DNA of 60,867 nt from NCBI GenBank assembly GCA_902783125.1, contig CACZPS010000136.1, positions 1 to 60,867 on the forward strand, written 5' to 3'. The first letter of the stretch is position 1. Each line of letters begins with the position of its first letter. Both the position numbers and the translations under genes were made by a program. The notes beneath the pieces are model-generated. The model was given only the letters and a program-made list of their open reading frames with translations, was not told where the DNA came from and searched no databases. The DNA is from an uncultured bacterium (GTDB lineage Bacteria > Cyanobacteriota > Vampirovibrionia > Gastranaerophilales > Gastranaerophilaceae). Below are positions 15,444-23,870 of this stretch, piece by piece.

Positions 15444-16730
15444 ATGAACAATAAATTTTATATAAAATCTATGGGTTGCAAATCTAACCAATTCGAGGGT
15501 TCTTTAATTTCAAAAAACCTTATTGAATTAGGTTACTTGCCTGTTGATAATTCCTCTCAGGCTGATTATTATATTCTCAATTCTTGCTCGGTTACCCACA
15601 AAAGCGATAATGAAGCTTTGTATCTGCTCAGGAACATAAAACATTTGCACCCAAATATCAAAACTGTTCTTACAGGCTGTGTCGCTCAGATAGAAAAAGA
15701 AAATTTACTTGAATATAATTATATTGATTATGTTTTTGGAAATGATGACAAATTCAGAATAGGGGAATATTTGAGTAAAAATTGTTCATCTGTCGTCACT
15801 GATATTATGAATATAGATAAATTTAATTATCAGACTATTGATGATGTTTCAAAAACAAGATACAGCCTAAAAATCCAAGACGGTTGTGACAACAGATGTG
15901 CATATTGTATAATCCCGTTTGCCAGAGGAAAATCCAGAAGTGCTGATGCTGAATTTATAAAAACAGAGATAAATAAAGCCTCCGATAACGGATTCAAAGA
16001 AGTCGTTTTAACAGGAATACATATCGGTCAATGGGGAAAGGATATCGGGAAAACTTTTGTCGATTTAATTAGAGAGATTGAAACAACTAATATCCAAAGG
16101 TATCGGCTCGGGTCTTTGAATCCGCTTGAAATAACACCAGAATTATTAAATATTTTGGAACAATCTGAAAAATTCTGTCCGCATTTTCATTTATCCTTGC
16201 AGTCAGCCTGTAACAAGACCTTAAAATCGATGAACAGGTTTTATACAGTTGAATATTACCTTGACCAAATCGAAGATATTCGTTCCAGATTTAAAAATGT
16301 GTTCTTAGGTTCTGATATTATAGCGGGATTTGTCGGTGAATCAGATGAGGATTTTAAGATAACGATTAATAACCTAAATAAATCAGGATTGTCAAAAATA
16401 CACACCTTTCCTTATTCTGTTCGAAAAGGTACGCAGGCAGAAAAAATGGACGGGCATGTTCCTGATGATATAAAACAAAAAAGAGCAGACATAATAAAAG
16501 AAATATCACATGATAAATTTGAAGTTTTTGCTAAATCAAATCTCGAATCTGTGCGTTCCGTTTTGATAGAAAAGCGCCCTGATAAGCATACAGGCATGTT
16601 AAAAGGTGTAAGCGATAATTATTTGAATATATTGATAGAGAATATATCAGATAATATTTATCACAATACAATTCAACCTGTTAGACTTAAAAATTTTAAA
16701 GGCGAAAAGTTTTTAGGCGAAATTGTATAA
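15444..16730 (+). CDS. mtaB: tRNA t6A37 methylthiotransferase MtaB
   Basis: A 428-residue radical SAM methylthiotransferase that converts t6A37 to ms2t6A in tRNAs reading ANN codons. The N-terminal MTTase domain has the three cluster cysteines (SMGCKSN, LNSCSVT, LTGCVAQ). The radical SAM core has CDNRCAYC followed by IIPFARGKSRS, the MtaB/MiaB pattern, and a short TRAM-like C-terminus follows. IPFARG and the shorter C-terminus favour MtaB over MiaB; a separate MiaB is at 23871. The G-rich AAGGGGG run serves as ribosome site. The duplicated copy of its first codons lies just upstream. Confidence 0.92.
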   Translation: MNNKFYIKSMGCKSNQFEGSLISKNLIELGYLPVDNSSQADYYILNSCSVTHKSDNEALYLLRNIKHLHPNIKTVLTGCVAQIEKENLLEYNYIDYVFGNDDKFRIGEYLSKNCSSVVTDIMNIDKFNYQTIDDVSKTRYSLKIQDGCDNRCAYCIIPFARGKSRSADAEFIKTEINKASDNGFKEVVLTGIHIGQWGKDIGKTFVDLIREIETTNIQRYRLGSLNPLEITPELLNILEQSEKFCPHFHLSLQSACNKTLKSMNRFYTVEYYLDQIEDIRSRFKNVFLGSDIIAGFVGESDEDFKITINNLNKSGLSKIHTFPYSVRKGTQAEKMDGHVPDDIKQKRADIIKEISHDKFEVFAKSNLESVRSVLIEKRPDKHTGMLKGVSDNYLNILIENISDNIYHNTIQPVRLKNFKGEKFLGEIV

Positions 16731-17194
16731 GGGGAATTTTTTAAGAGAAATTTTTCTTAGTGCGCAAATCGAACTTCGAAAAATAGAGAGGTGTTCATAA
16801 AGCCCCTATCCTCATATTCTAAATAAGCACCATTGCCAAAAATAAAGCATTTTGATAGTCTTTAAATACGGATATAACGCATATTTAAAACATATTGATA
16901 AATGTTTTGATTTCATTTTTTTATTAACACTTCCCTGCCGTTGTATATTTTACAAAGCTCAATAATAATGGGCTTCTTCCCCAGTAAAATTCTGACGTTT
17001 AAATATAGTCATACTGAGCGATAGTGAAGTATCGCCTTGGATTTTTTGAAATTCTTCGGCTAAAAGCCTCAGAATAACCGGATTTATAAAATTTTTGCAG
17101 AAACATTGTATATATTTTTCTAATATTAATATTATTAATAATTAGACAGATATACACCTTTTGTGTTAAACTATCATAAAAAAGGGAGTGTTTA
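16731..17194. other. 464-base intergenic region without a gene
   Basis: I see no credible gene on either strand; open frames are under 20 codons. It contains the short inverted-repeat element at 17008-17078 (listed separately). The part before the transketolase start is AT-rich (17101-17180) and probably holds that gene's promoter. No N-terminal half of transketolase or remnant of one is visible. Confidence 0.6.
17008..17078. repeat. Short imperfect inverted-repeat element
   Basis: GTCATACTGAG at 17008-17018 is matched, in inverted orientation and with two mismatches, by CTCAGAATAAC at 17068-17078. The inner parts (GTGAAGTATC and AAATTCTTCGGC) continue the symmetry imperfectly. The unit resembles the GTCATTCTGAGCGAAGCGAAGAATC class of small dispersed repeats seen in many bacterial genomes. 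This is the only copy in the window. Confidence 0.5.
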
Positions 17195-18142
17195 GTGATT
17201 ATTGACAGAACAAAAAAACGTGCAGTCAGAGAGGCTTTCGGAAAGGCTCTCGTTGATTTGGGGAAAGTAAATAAAGATATTGTTGTACTTGATGCTGACC
17301 TTTCTGCGTCAACTCAAACGAAACTGTTTGCAAAAGAATTTCCTGACAGATTTTTTGATGTGGGGATAGCGGAACAAAATCTTATTGATGTTTCGGCGGG
17401 ATTGGCTGCAATAGGGAAAATCCCGTTCTGTGCAACATTCGCTATGTTTGCAACAGGCAGAACCTATGACCAGATCAGAAACACTGTTTGTTATTCAAAC
17501 TTTAACGTGAAAATAGTCGGTACTCATGGCGGGGTAACAGTTGGCGAAGATGGTGCGACTCATCAGGCACTTGAGGATATCTCACTTATGGCTAACTTAC
17601 CGAATATGCATGTTATTGTACCTGCTGATTATACAGAAACATTTTCAGCGATAAAATATGCCTCAGAACACGAAGGTCCTTATTATATAAGAGTCGCAAG
17701 AGCAAGTTTGCCTGACGTTTTCGACAACGGAGAAGAAATCTCAACAAAAGCAAAGAAAATCTTTGACGGTAATGATTTAACAATAATTACAAACGGTGAA
17801 ACATTGGCTGAGTGTATTGAGTCTGTTAATGACCTGCGCGATAAAGGGATTACTGCAGAATTGCTGCACGTACCGTTTGTAAAACCGTTCGATAAAGACT
17901 CAGTCATAGACTCTGCGAAGAAAACCGGCTTAGTTTTGACTGTTGAAAATCACTCTATAAAAGGCGGATTAGGAAGTGCTGTTTGTGAAACCTTATCTGA
18001 AAGCTATCCGACAAAAGTCATAAGAATAGGAACAAATGACTGTTTTGGTATGAGTGGGACAGCAGATGAATTACTTGCTCACTTTGGGCTTGATTCTAAA
18101 GGTATTACAAAAAAAGTTTTGGAAATAATTAACAAAAAATAA
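17195..18142 (+). CDS. Transketolase, C-terminal (pyrimidine-binding) subunit
   Basis: A 315-residue protein equal to the C-terminal half of transketolase: pyrimidine-binding domain plus C-terminal domain. VLDADLSASTQT, FFDVGIAEQNLIDVSAGLA (the E that activates TPP) and THGGVTVGEDGATHQALEDI are diagnostic. Split transketolases need a separate N-terminal subunit binding the TPP diphosphate; none is in the window, so it must lie elsewhere. The start is GTG at 17195, with AAAGGGAG spaced correctly. It could instead be part of a related split enzyme (DXPS-like), but spacing and motifs fit transketolase. ftsE follows 33 bases later. Confidence 0.88.
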   Translation: MIIDRTKKRAVREAFGKALVDLGKVNKDIVVLDADLSASTQTKLFAKEFPDRFFDVGIAEQNLIDVSAGLAAIGKIPFCATFAMFATGRTYDQIRNTVCYSNFNVKIVGTHGGVTVGEDGATHQALEDISLMANLPNMHVIVPADYTETFSAIKYASEHEGPYYIRVARASLPDVFDNGEEISTKAKKIFDGNDLTIITNGETLAECIESVNDLRDKGITAELLHVPFVKPFDKDSVIDSAKKTGLVLTVENHSIKGGLGSAVCETLSESYPTKVIRIGTNDCFGMSGTADELLAHFGLDSKGITKKVLEIINKK

Positions 18143-18175
18143 TCGGAGGATTTAGCCGAAAAATAGGATAAAATT

Positions 18176-18850
18176 ATGATTCAATTAAGAGCTGTAACAA
18201 AAAGGTATAAAAGTAATTACGCATTAAAAAATGTTAATCTTGATATAAAATCAGGAGAATTTGTATTTGTAACAGGTGCTTCAGGGGCAGGAAAGTCAAC
18301 CTTAATGAAACTGTTATATAAAGAAGAAGTGCCGACAAGCGGAACGGTTTTAATTGGCGGAATCAATATTGCGAACTTGCCGTCTAATAAAGTTCCGAAT
18401 CTAAGAAGATGTATGGGAATAGTGTTTCAAGATTATAAACTATTACCAAATATGTCTGTGTATGATAATGTTGCCTATGTTATTAGAACATTAGGAATAA
18501 GCAACAAAGAAATCCGAACTCGTGTAATCGGAGCGTTAAAAGTTGTCGGATTGTTAGAAAAAAGGAATTCAAAACCGACTGAACTGTCCGGCGGGGAACA
18601 GCAAAGGGTAAGTATTGCCCGAGCTATTGTTAACGGGCCGCCATTGCTTATTGCTGACGAACCGACCGGAAATCTTGACCCTAAAAACTCGTTAGAAATT
18701 ATGCAAATATTGGAACAAATAAACAAAAGAGGGATTACAATAATTGTTTCTACTCACGATAAGAGCATGGTAAATTATTTAAAAAAACGTGTTTTAACCC
18801 TCGATAGCGGGGAAATTATTAGAGATGTAGAGGAAGGTACTTATGAGTAG
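18176..18850 (+). CDS. ftsE: Cell division ATP-binding protein FtsE
   Basis: A 224-residue ABC ATPase. Walker A is TGASGAGKST, the signature is LSGGEQQRVSIARAI and Walker B is LLIADEPTGNLDP. The small size and the start MIQLRAVTKRYKSNYALKNV match FtsE, which with FtsX forms the divisome complex that activates periplasmic peptidoglycan hydrolases. It overlaps ftsX by eight bases. An EnvC-like M23 protein at 48693 could be the partner of this complex, though it is distant. Confidence 0.95.
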   Translation: MIQLRAVTKRYKSNYALKNVNLDIKSGEFVFVTGASGAGKSTLMKLLYKEEVPTSGTVLIGGINIANLPSNKVPNLRRCMGIVFQDYKLLPNMSVYDNVAYVIRTLGISNKEIRTRVIGALKVVGLLEKRNSKPTELSGGEQQRVSIARAIVNGPPLLIADEPTGNLDPKNSLEIMQILEQINKRGITIIVSTHDKSMVNYLKKRVLTLDSGEIIRDVEEGTYE

Positions 18851-19748
18851 AAAACAGGCTATTAAAAATAAAGTTAAGCAATCTATGCCAAAAGACTGGC
18901 TTACAGATATAAGAATTTTATATAGAATCGGAATGGAGGCTGTTAACGATATTAAAAGAACAGGGTTTGTAAATATTATTATTATTACAACAATGGCAGC
19001 TATTCTTTCCATATTTGGAGCATTATTCCGTTCTACAATTTCAATGGCGCAATTTGCGCATGAACTCGGTTCAATTTTGGAAGTATCAGCATATTTGAAA
19101 CCTGCAGCTCCTGCAAAAGAAATAGCTAATAAATTCTCACATATTGATCACGTTATATCGGTCAGAGTTCACCCGAAAGAAAATGGATGGAAGGATTTAA
19201 GAAAAGTTATTGATTTACCAAACATTAGCAATCCTTTACCGGATACGCTAAGAGTAAAAGTTGATGATATTGATTATATTGATAGCGTAATTTCCACTAT
19301 TAAAAAAGACACTCGAGTGGAAAGTACCAACTATCCTGAAACACTGGCTAAGCGGCTTCAACTGATAATTCACGTTGTTAATACAACAACAATTGTTGTC
19401 ACACTGATTGTTGCAATGTTGACAATAACAATCATAAATAATACTATTCAGCTCGTAATTCAATCCCGAAAAGAAGAAATAGAAATAATGCGATTAATGG
19501 GTGTGAGCAATTGGTATATAAGGATTCCATTTGTGTTACAAGGTGCATTCTATGGCTTTATGGGGGCAATAATATCGTTAATTCCGTTGCATTTTGTTCA
19601 ATCGCTTTTGGCAAAAGTTAACAGTTTCTTTCTTATGCCGACATCATTCATGGCAGAAGGAACTGTTGTACTGACTTTGCTTGTAGTTGGGATTTTATTT
19701 GGGGCATTAGGTAGTCTTTTATCTATAAAAAAACATCTTCAAGTATAG
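18843..19748 (+). CDS. ftsX: Cell division permease-like protein FtsX
   Basis: A 301-residue FtsX. The order is a cytoplasmic N-terminus, a first membrane segment (about 40-60), an extracytoplasmic loop (about 70-170) containing LEVSAYLKPAAPAKEIANKF and a conserved LPDTLRV-like motif, and then three further membrane segments with the FtsX domain (EEIEIMRLMGVSNWYIRIPF). It transmits ATP hydrolysis by FtsE to periplasmic hydrolase activators. The ATG lies inside the end of ftsE, with GAGGAAGG upstream. Confidence 0.95.
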   Translation: MSRKQAIKNKVKQSMPKDWLTDIRILYRIGMEAVNDIKRTGFVNIIIITTMAAILSIFGALFRSTISMAQFAHELGSILEVSAYLKPAAPAKEIANKFSHIDHVISVRVHPKENGWKDLRKVIDLPNISNPLPDTLRVKVDDIDYIDSVISTIKKDTRVESTNYPETLAKRLQLIIHVVNTTTIVVTLIVAMLTITIINNTIQLVIQSRKEEIEIMRLMGVSNWYIRIPFVLQGAFYGFMGAIISLIPLHFVQSLLAKVNSFFLMPTSFMAEGTVVLTLLVVGILFGALGSLLSIKKHLQV

Positions 19749-19782
19749 GGGTAAATTACACAATTCCTTATGAAAGGTTAAA

Positions 19783-20322
19783 ATGCTAAATATAAATGAT
19801 ACATTATTATTAATAATTGATGTCCAAGACAGATTAGTAGGGATGTTAAAAAATAGTGAAGAAATCGTTAAAAATAATATGATTTTAGCAAAATCTGCTA
19901 GGATATTGGCAATTCCAACAATTGCTACAGAACAATATCCTCATGGACTAGGTTCTACGATTTTAGAAATAAGAGAAAATATTAGTACAGAAAACATTTT
20001 TGAGAAAACAACATTTTCTGCAATAGGAAATAATCAAATATTAGAAAAAATAAAATCATATCATCCCAAAAATATAGTTCTCACGGGGATTGAAACACAT
20101 ATTTGTGTATATCAAACTGCATTAGAACTTATAAAAGAAGGGCTCAATGTATATGTTGTAAAAAATGCTGTTTCAAGTAGAAAAACAAAAGATTACAGAA
20201 CAGCCTTAGAGCTAATGAGAGATTATGGGGCGAAATTAACTTGCGTTGAAACAGTTTTGTTTGAACTTTTAAAAACCTCAACTCATCCAAAATTCAAAGA
20301 GATTCAGTCATTGATAAAATAG
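19783..20322 (+). CDS. Isochorismatase-family cysteine hydrolase
   Basis: A 179-residue hydrolase of the isochorismatase/nicotinamidase (YcaC-like) superfamily. The catalytic triad positions are visible: D in LLIIDVQDRL, K in IFEKTTFSA and C in GIETHICVYQTALEL, the last with the typical cis-peptide context. Family members hydrolyse amides or vinyl ethers; the length and THICVYQT suggest the YcaC-like group. Substrate is unknown. It lies 34 bases after ftsX and 27 bases before the aminotransferase, so it may be co-transcribed with either. Confidence 0.88.
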   Translation: MLNINDTLLLIIDVQDRLVGMLKNSEEIVKNNMILAKSARILAIPTIATEQYPHGLGSTILEIRENISTENIFEKTTFSAIGNNQILEKIKSYHPKNIVLTGIETHICVYQTALELIKEGLNVYVVKNAVSSRKTKDYRTALELMRDYGAKLTCVETVLFELLKTSTHPKFKEIQSLIK

Positions 20323-20349
20323 TAAATAATTGTATATAGGAGAAAAAAC

Positions 20350-21504
20350 ATGAAAGATAAGATATTTCTAATGATACCCGGACCAACACCGGTACCTGAA
20401 AGCGTAATGATGGAAGTAGCAAAACATCCTATAGGGCACAGAAGCACAGAATTTTCCGCAATTCTCGAAAGAGTATATGCAAACCTAAAATATGTGTTTC
20501 AAACAAAAAATGATGTGTTCGTTTATACCTCAAGTGGAACAGGTGCTATGTGTGCAGCGTTAGAAAACCTTGTTAATGAAGGCGATCACGTTTTATCTTT
20601 AGTGTTAGGAAACTTTGGAAACCGTTGGGCAAAAATTGCTGAATCAAGAGGGGCTATTGTTGAAAAAATTGAAGTTGCAACAGGCGAAGTTATTGACCCT
20701 GAGGTTTTAAGAAAAAGATTAGCAGAAGATATAAATAAAGAAATAAAAATTGTTACCTTAACACATAGCGAAACTTCAACAGGTGCAGCAAACGACATAA
20801 AAGCATTATGCTCAATAATCAGAGAGCATGGTGCATTAGCAGTTGTTGATGGCGTAACATCAGTTTGTGCAATGGAGTGTAAACCTGATGAATGGGGTAT
20901 AGATGTTCTTGTGTCAGGCTCACAAAAAGGATTTATGATTCCTCCGGGACTTGCTTTTTTGACAGCAAATGAAAGAGCATGGAAAGTATATGAAGAATGT
21001 AAACACCCAAGTTTCTACTGGGATTGGGCTGCATACAGGAAATCAACAAGAGCAAATTCTACTCCGTTTACTCCTGCTGTTAATCTGTTTGTCGGACTGG
21101 ACAAGGCTCTTGAAATGATTAAAGAAGAAGGGATTGAAAACATGAACGCTCGTCACAGACGTCATGCAATGGCTTTAAGAAAGGCTGTAAAAGCAATCGG
21201 ACTGGAACTTGTAGTAAAAGAGGATAATAATGCAAGTCACTCCATAACATCCATTTACCCGCCTGAAGGGATTTCTGTTCCTGATATAAGAAAAACTATT
21301 ACAAAAGATTTTGATATTGTAGTTGCAAACGGTCAAAATGCTTTGAAGGACAAAATCTTCAGAATGGGAACATTAGGTTTTGTTTGTGACAGAGATGTAA
21401 TCTCTGCTGTTGGTGCACTTGAAGCAACCCTTCATAAACTCGGATACAAATTTGAATTAGGCAAAGGTGTAGCAACCGTGATTGCAGAATTGGGGGCAAA
21501 ATAA
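20350..21504 (+). CDS. Class V aminotransferase (serine/alanine-glyoxylate type; likely phosphoserine aminotransferase)
   Basis: A 384-residue PLP enzyme of the alanine-glyoxylate/serine-pyruvate aminotransferase group: MIPGPTPVPESV, GHRSTEFS, TSSGTGAMCAAL, and the PLP lysine in VSGSQKGFMIPPG. Its stop overlaps the serA start by one base (TAATG), and serB follows serA. No classical SerC is in the cluster. In other lineages an enzyme of this type next to SerA has been proposed or shown to act as the phosphoserine aminotransferase, so I infer that role here. Glyoxylate or serine transamination remains possible. Confidence 0.88.
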   Translation: MKDKIFLMIPGPTPVPESVMMEVAKHPIGHRSTEFSAILERVYANLKYVFQTKNDVFVYTSSGTGAMCAALENLVNEGDHVLSLVLGNFGNRWAKIAESRGAIVEKIEVATGEVIDPEVLRKRLAEDINKEIKIVTLTHSETSTGAANDIKALCSIIREHGALAVVDGVTSVCAMECKPDEWGIDVLVSGSQKGFMIPPGLAFLTANERAWKVYEECKHPSFYWDWAAYRKSTRANSTPFTPAVNLFVGLDKALEMIKEEGIENMNARHRRHAMALRKAVKAIGLELVVKEDNNASHSITSIYPPEGISVPDIRKTITKDFDIVVANGQNALKDKIFRMGTLGFVCDRDVISAVGALEATLHKLGYKFELGKGVATVIAELGAK

Positions 21505-23096
21505 TGAAAGTATTAGTAACAGATAAAATAAATGAAGCTGCCGGAAAAATAATAGAAGCAGCCGCAGATGTAGATTTTTTACCGACAATGAGCGAAGAAG
21601 AATTAATAAAAGTAATCCCTCAATACGATGCTCTTATGGTAAGAAGTCAGACAAAGGTTACTCCTGCAATCATAGAAGCGGGTAAAAATCTAAAAATTAT
21701 TGGTCGTGCAGGAGTGGGAGTTGACAATATAAATATAGAATCAGCTACACAAAACGGTATAATTGTTGTCAATTCACCTGACGGTAATACAATGGCAGCG
21801 GCAGAGCACACAATTGCTCTTATGCTTGCAATGGCAAGAAATATAGCACCTGCAGCATGTTCAACAAAAGAAGGCAAGTGGGACCGTTCAAAATTCACAG
21901 GAACGGAATTATACAAAAAAACTCTGGGTGTAATCGGGATGGGAAAAATAGGCTCTCACGTCGCAGAAGTTGCACTAGCCTTAGGAATGAAAGTTGTCGT
22001 TTATGACCCATTTACGTCAAAAGAAGTTGTTGAAAATTTAGGTGGCGAATATATAGAAAAACTTGATGATTTTTGGGGCAGATGTGATTTTATAACTGTT
22101 CACGTTCCAAAAACAAAAGACACACTCAACATGATAAATAAAGATACAATTGCCAAGATGAAAAAAGGTGTCAGACTTGTAAACTGCGCAAGAGGCGGAA
22201 TTATAAATGAAAATGATTTGAAAGACGCTATAAATTCAGGATATGTTGCAGGGGCGGCAATAGATGTTTATGAAAATGAACCAAATATTGAAACTTGTCC
22301 GCTACTTGAATGTGAAAAGAATATTGTACTTACTCCGCACTTAGGGGCTAGTACAACAGAGGCTCAATTAAATGTTGCGATAGATGTTGCAGAACAGATA
22401 AAAGAGGTGTTATCAGGCGGTTCGGCATCTTCTGCGGTTAACATTCCATCTTTAAGACCCGACAAGCTGGAACCTGTAAAAGATTATATGCAAATAGCAG
22501 AAAACTCTGGAGAACTGGCAGTTCAGTTATCATCTGGAGCTATTAAGTCTATAGAAATAACCGCTCAGGGAAATTTAGCCGACTTAGATATACAACCCTT
22601 AGAAGTTGCGGTGTTAAAAGGAGCATTGTCAGCAAGATTAGAAAGCGTTAATTATGTTAATGCGCCTGTAATAGCCAAGAAAAGAGGAATTGATATTATA
22701 TCAAGCCGCTCTAAAGTAAAATGTAACTATGCCGGACTTTTAACAATTAAACTTACAACAGATAAAGAAACAACTACCGTTGCAGGGGCTTTAATTGCAA
22801 AAGATATCCCTAGAATAGTAAGAATAAATGATTACGGAACTACTATAAGACCTGAAAAACACATGGTTATTGTTCCACACGAAAATAAGCCGTCAATGAT
22901 TGCAAAGGTTGCACAGGTTATTGGTGAAAATAATATCAATATTGGCTCAATGAACGTTGTTCAAAAGAATGACAAACACGAAACCGAATCAATAATGGTT
23001 ATAAACATTGATACAGAGGTTGATGACAAAACTCTTGAAGAAATCAATAAAATTGACGGGGTTCATAACCCAAAATATGTCAAACTTACCGCATAG
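21504..23096 (+). CDS. serA: D-3-phosphoglycerate dehydrogenase
   Basis: A 530-residue long-form SerA, the first step of serine synthesis (3-phosphoglycerate to 3-phosphohydroxypyruvate). The NAD-binding core has GVIGMGKIGSHVAEVALALG (residues about 141-160), the catalytic Arg/Glu and HLGASTTEAQ with the active-site His. An ASB domain (about 320-445) and a C-terminal ACT domain (MVIVPHENKPSMIAKVAQVI) follow; the ACT domain usually mediates serine feedback. It is coupled to the aminotransferase by a one-base overlap. A perfect hairpin lies downstream (23154-23175). Confidence 0.96.
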   Translation: MKVLVTDKINEAAGKIIEAAADVDFLPTMSEEELIKVIPQYDALMVRSQTKVTPAIIEAGKNLKIIGRAGVGVDNINIESATQNGIIVVNSPDGNTMAAAEHTIALMLAMARNIAPAACSTKEGKWDRSKFTGTELYKKTLGVIGMGKIGSHVAEVALALGMKVVVYDPFTSKEVVENLGGEYIEKLDDFWGRCDFITVHVPKTKDTLNMINKDTIAKMKKGVRLVNCARGGIINENDLKDAINSGYVAGAAIDVYENEPNIETCPLLECEKNIVLTPHLGASTTEAQLNVAIDVAEQIKEVLSGGSASSAVNIPSLRPDKLEPVKDYMQIAENSGELAVQLSSGAIKSIEITAQGNLADLDIQPLEVAVLKGALSARLESVNYVNAPVIAKKRGIDIISSRSKVKCNYAGLLTIKLTTDKETTTVAGALIAKDIPRIVRINDYGTTIRPEKHMVIVPHENKPSMIAKVAQVIGENNINIGSMNVVQKNDKHETESIMVINIDTEVDDKTLEEINKIDGVHNPKYVKLTA

Positions 23097-23153
23097 AGGG
23101 TAAATAGTAGGGGTGCACTGAGTAATCACGTTTACAGAATTAATATATAAATA

Positions 23154-23175
23154 GGGTGCGTCGTTTGACGCACCC
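23154..23175. terminator. Strong hairpin after serA, with a decayed second copy
   Basis: GGGTGCGTC (23154-23162) and GACGCACCC (23167-23175) form a perfect 9-bp stem with a GTTT loop. No T run follows, so it may be a repeat rather than an intrinsic terminator. A mutated copy, GGTGCATCATTTGACGTACC, is at 23203-23222 and no longer pairs well. GGGTGCACTGAG at 23111 may be another fragment. Confidence 0.5.
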
Positions 23176-23242
23176 AAATATAACCAAGCAACAAGCAATT
23201 AAGGTGCATCATTTGACGTACCAATATCAATAAGGACACAAA

Positions 23243-23869
23243 ATGACAAACAAACTTGCAGTATTTGATTTTGATTCAACACTAATGGACGGAGAAACAT
23301 TAGAGTTTTTTGCCGAAGAAATTGGTATTGCAGAAAAAGTTAAAGCTATTACAGATAGAGCAATGAGAGGCGAGTTAGACTTTTTTGAAAGCCTGACAGA
23401 GCGTGTTTCATATTTAAAAGGGTTACAAGTTTCAAAAATCGATGAAATCTGTAAACATTTACCCCTTATGAATGGTGCTAAAAAGGTCGTTAAAGGGTTA
23501 AAAGAAGAAGGATACAAGGTTGTTTGTTTTTCCGGTGGGTTTAAGAATGCCACAATACCATTTTGTAAAGAACTGGGAATTGACTCAGAATTTTCAAATA
23601 TTCTGCATTCAAAAGATGGTATTTTAACTGGTCAAGTTGGAGGTGAAATGATGTTTAATGACAGCAAAGGGCAAATGTTATTAAGACTCCAAAAATTGCT
23701 TGATGTAACGCAAGAAAACACTTTAACCGTTGGTGACGGCGCTAACGATTTGAGTATGTTTAAATATGCAAAAAATCGTGTTGCATTTTGCGCAAAACCT
23801 ATACTTAAAGAGCACGCCAATATAATAATCGAAGAAAAAGATTTAAGTTTTATTCTCAAATATATATAA
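23243..23869 (+). CDS. serB: Phosphoserine phosphatase (HAD-IB)
   Basis: A 208-residue HAD-IB phosphatase, the last step of serine synthesis. Motif I is FDFDSTLMDGETLE (nucleophile D in DFDST, with the conserved E that recognises the substrate amino group). Motif II is VVCFSGGFKN, with SGG where many enzymes have SGG/T, and motif III/IV is LTVGDGANDLSMFKYA. The helical C1 cap lies between about residues 20 and 70. Together with the aminotransferase and SerA it completes the pathway in this cluster. Its stop is one base from the stop of the convergent miaB. Confidence 0.92.
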   Translation: MTNKLAVFDFDSTLMDGETLEFFAEEIGIAEKVKAITDRAMRGELDFFESLTERVSYLKGLQVSKIDEICKHLPLMNGAKKVVKGLKEEGYKVVCFSGGFKNATIPFCKELGIDSEFSNILHSKDGILTGQVGGEMMFNDSKGQMLLRLQKLLDVTQENTLTVGDGANDLSMFKYAKNRVAFCAKPILKEHANIIIEEKDLSFILKYI

Positions 23870-23870
23870 A

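Noticed and set aside
23154-23222. Riboswitch before serB
   Set aside because: The strong hairpin and its decayed copy are simple repeats without a conserved loop and stand too far apart for a known aptamer.
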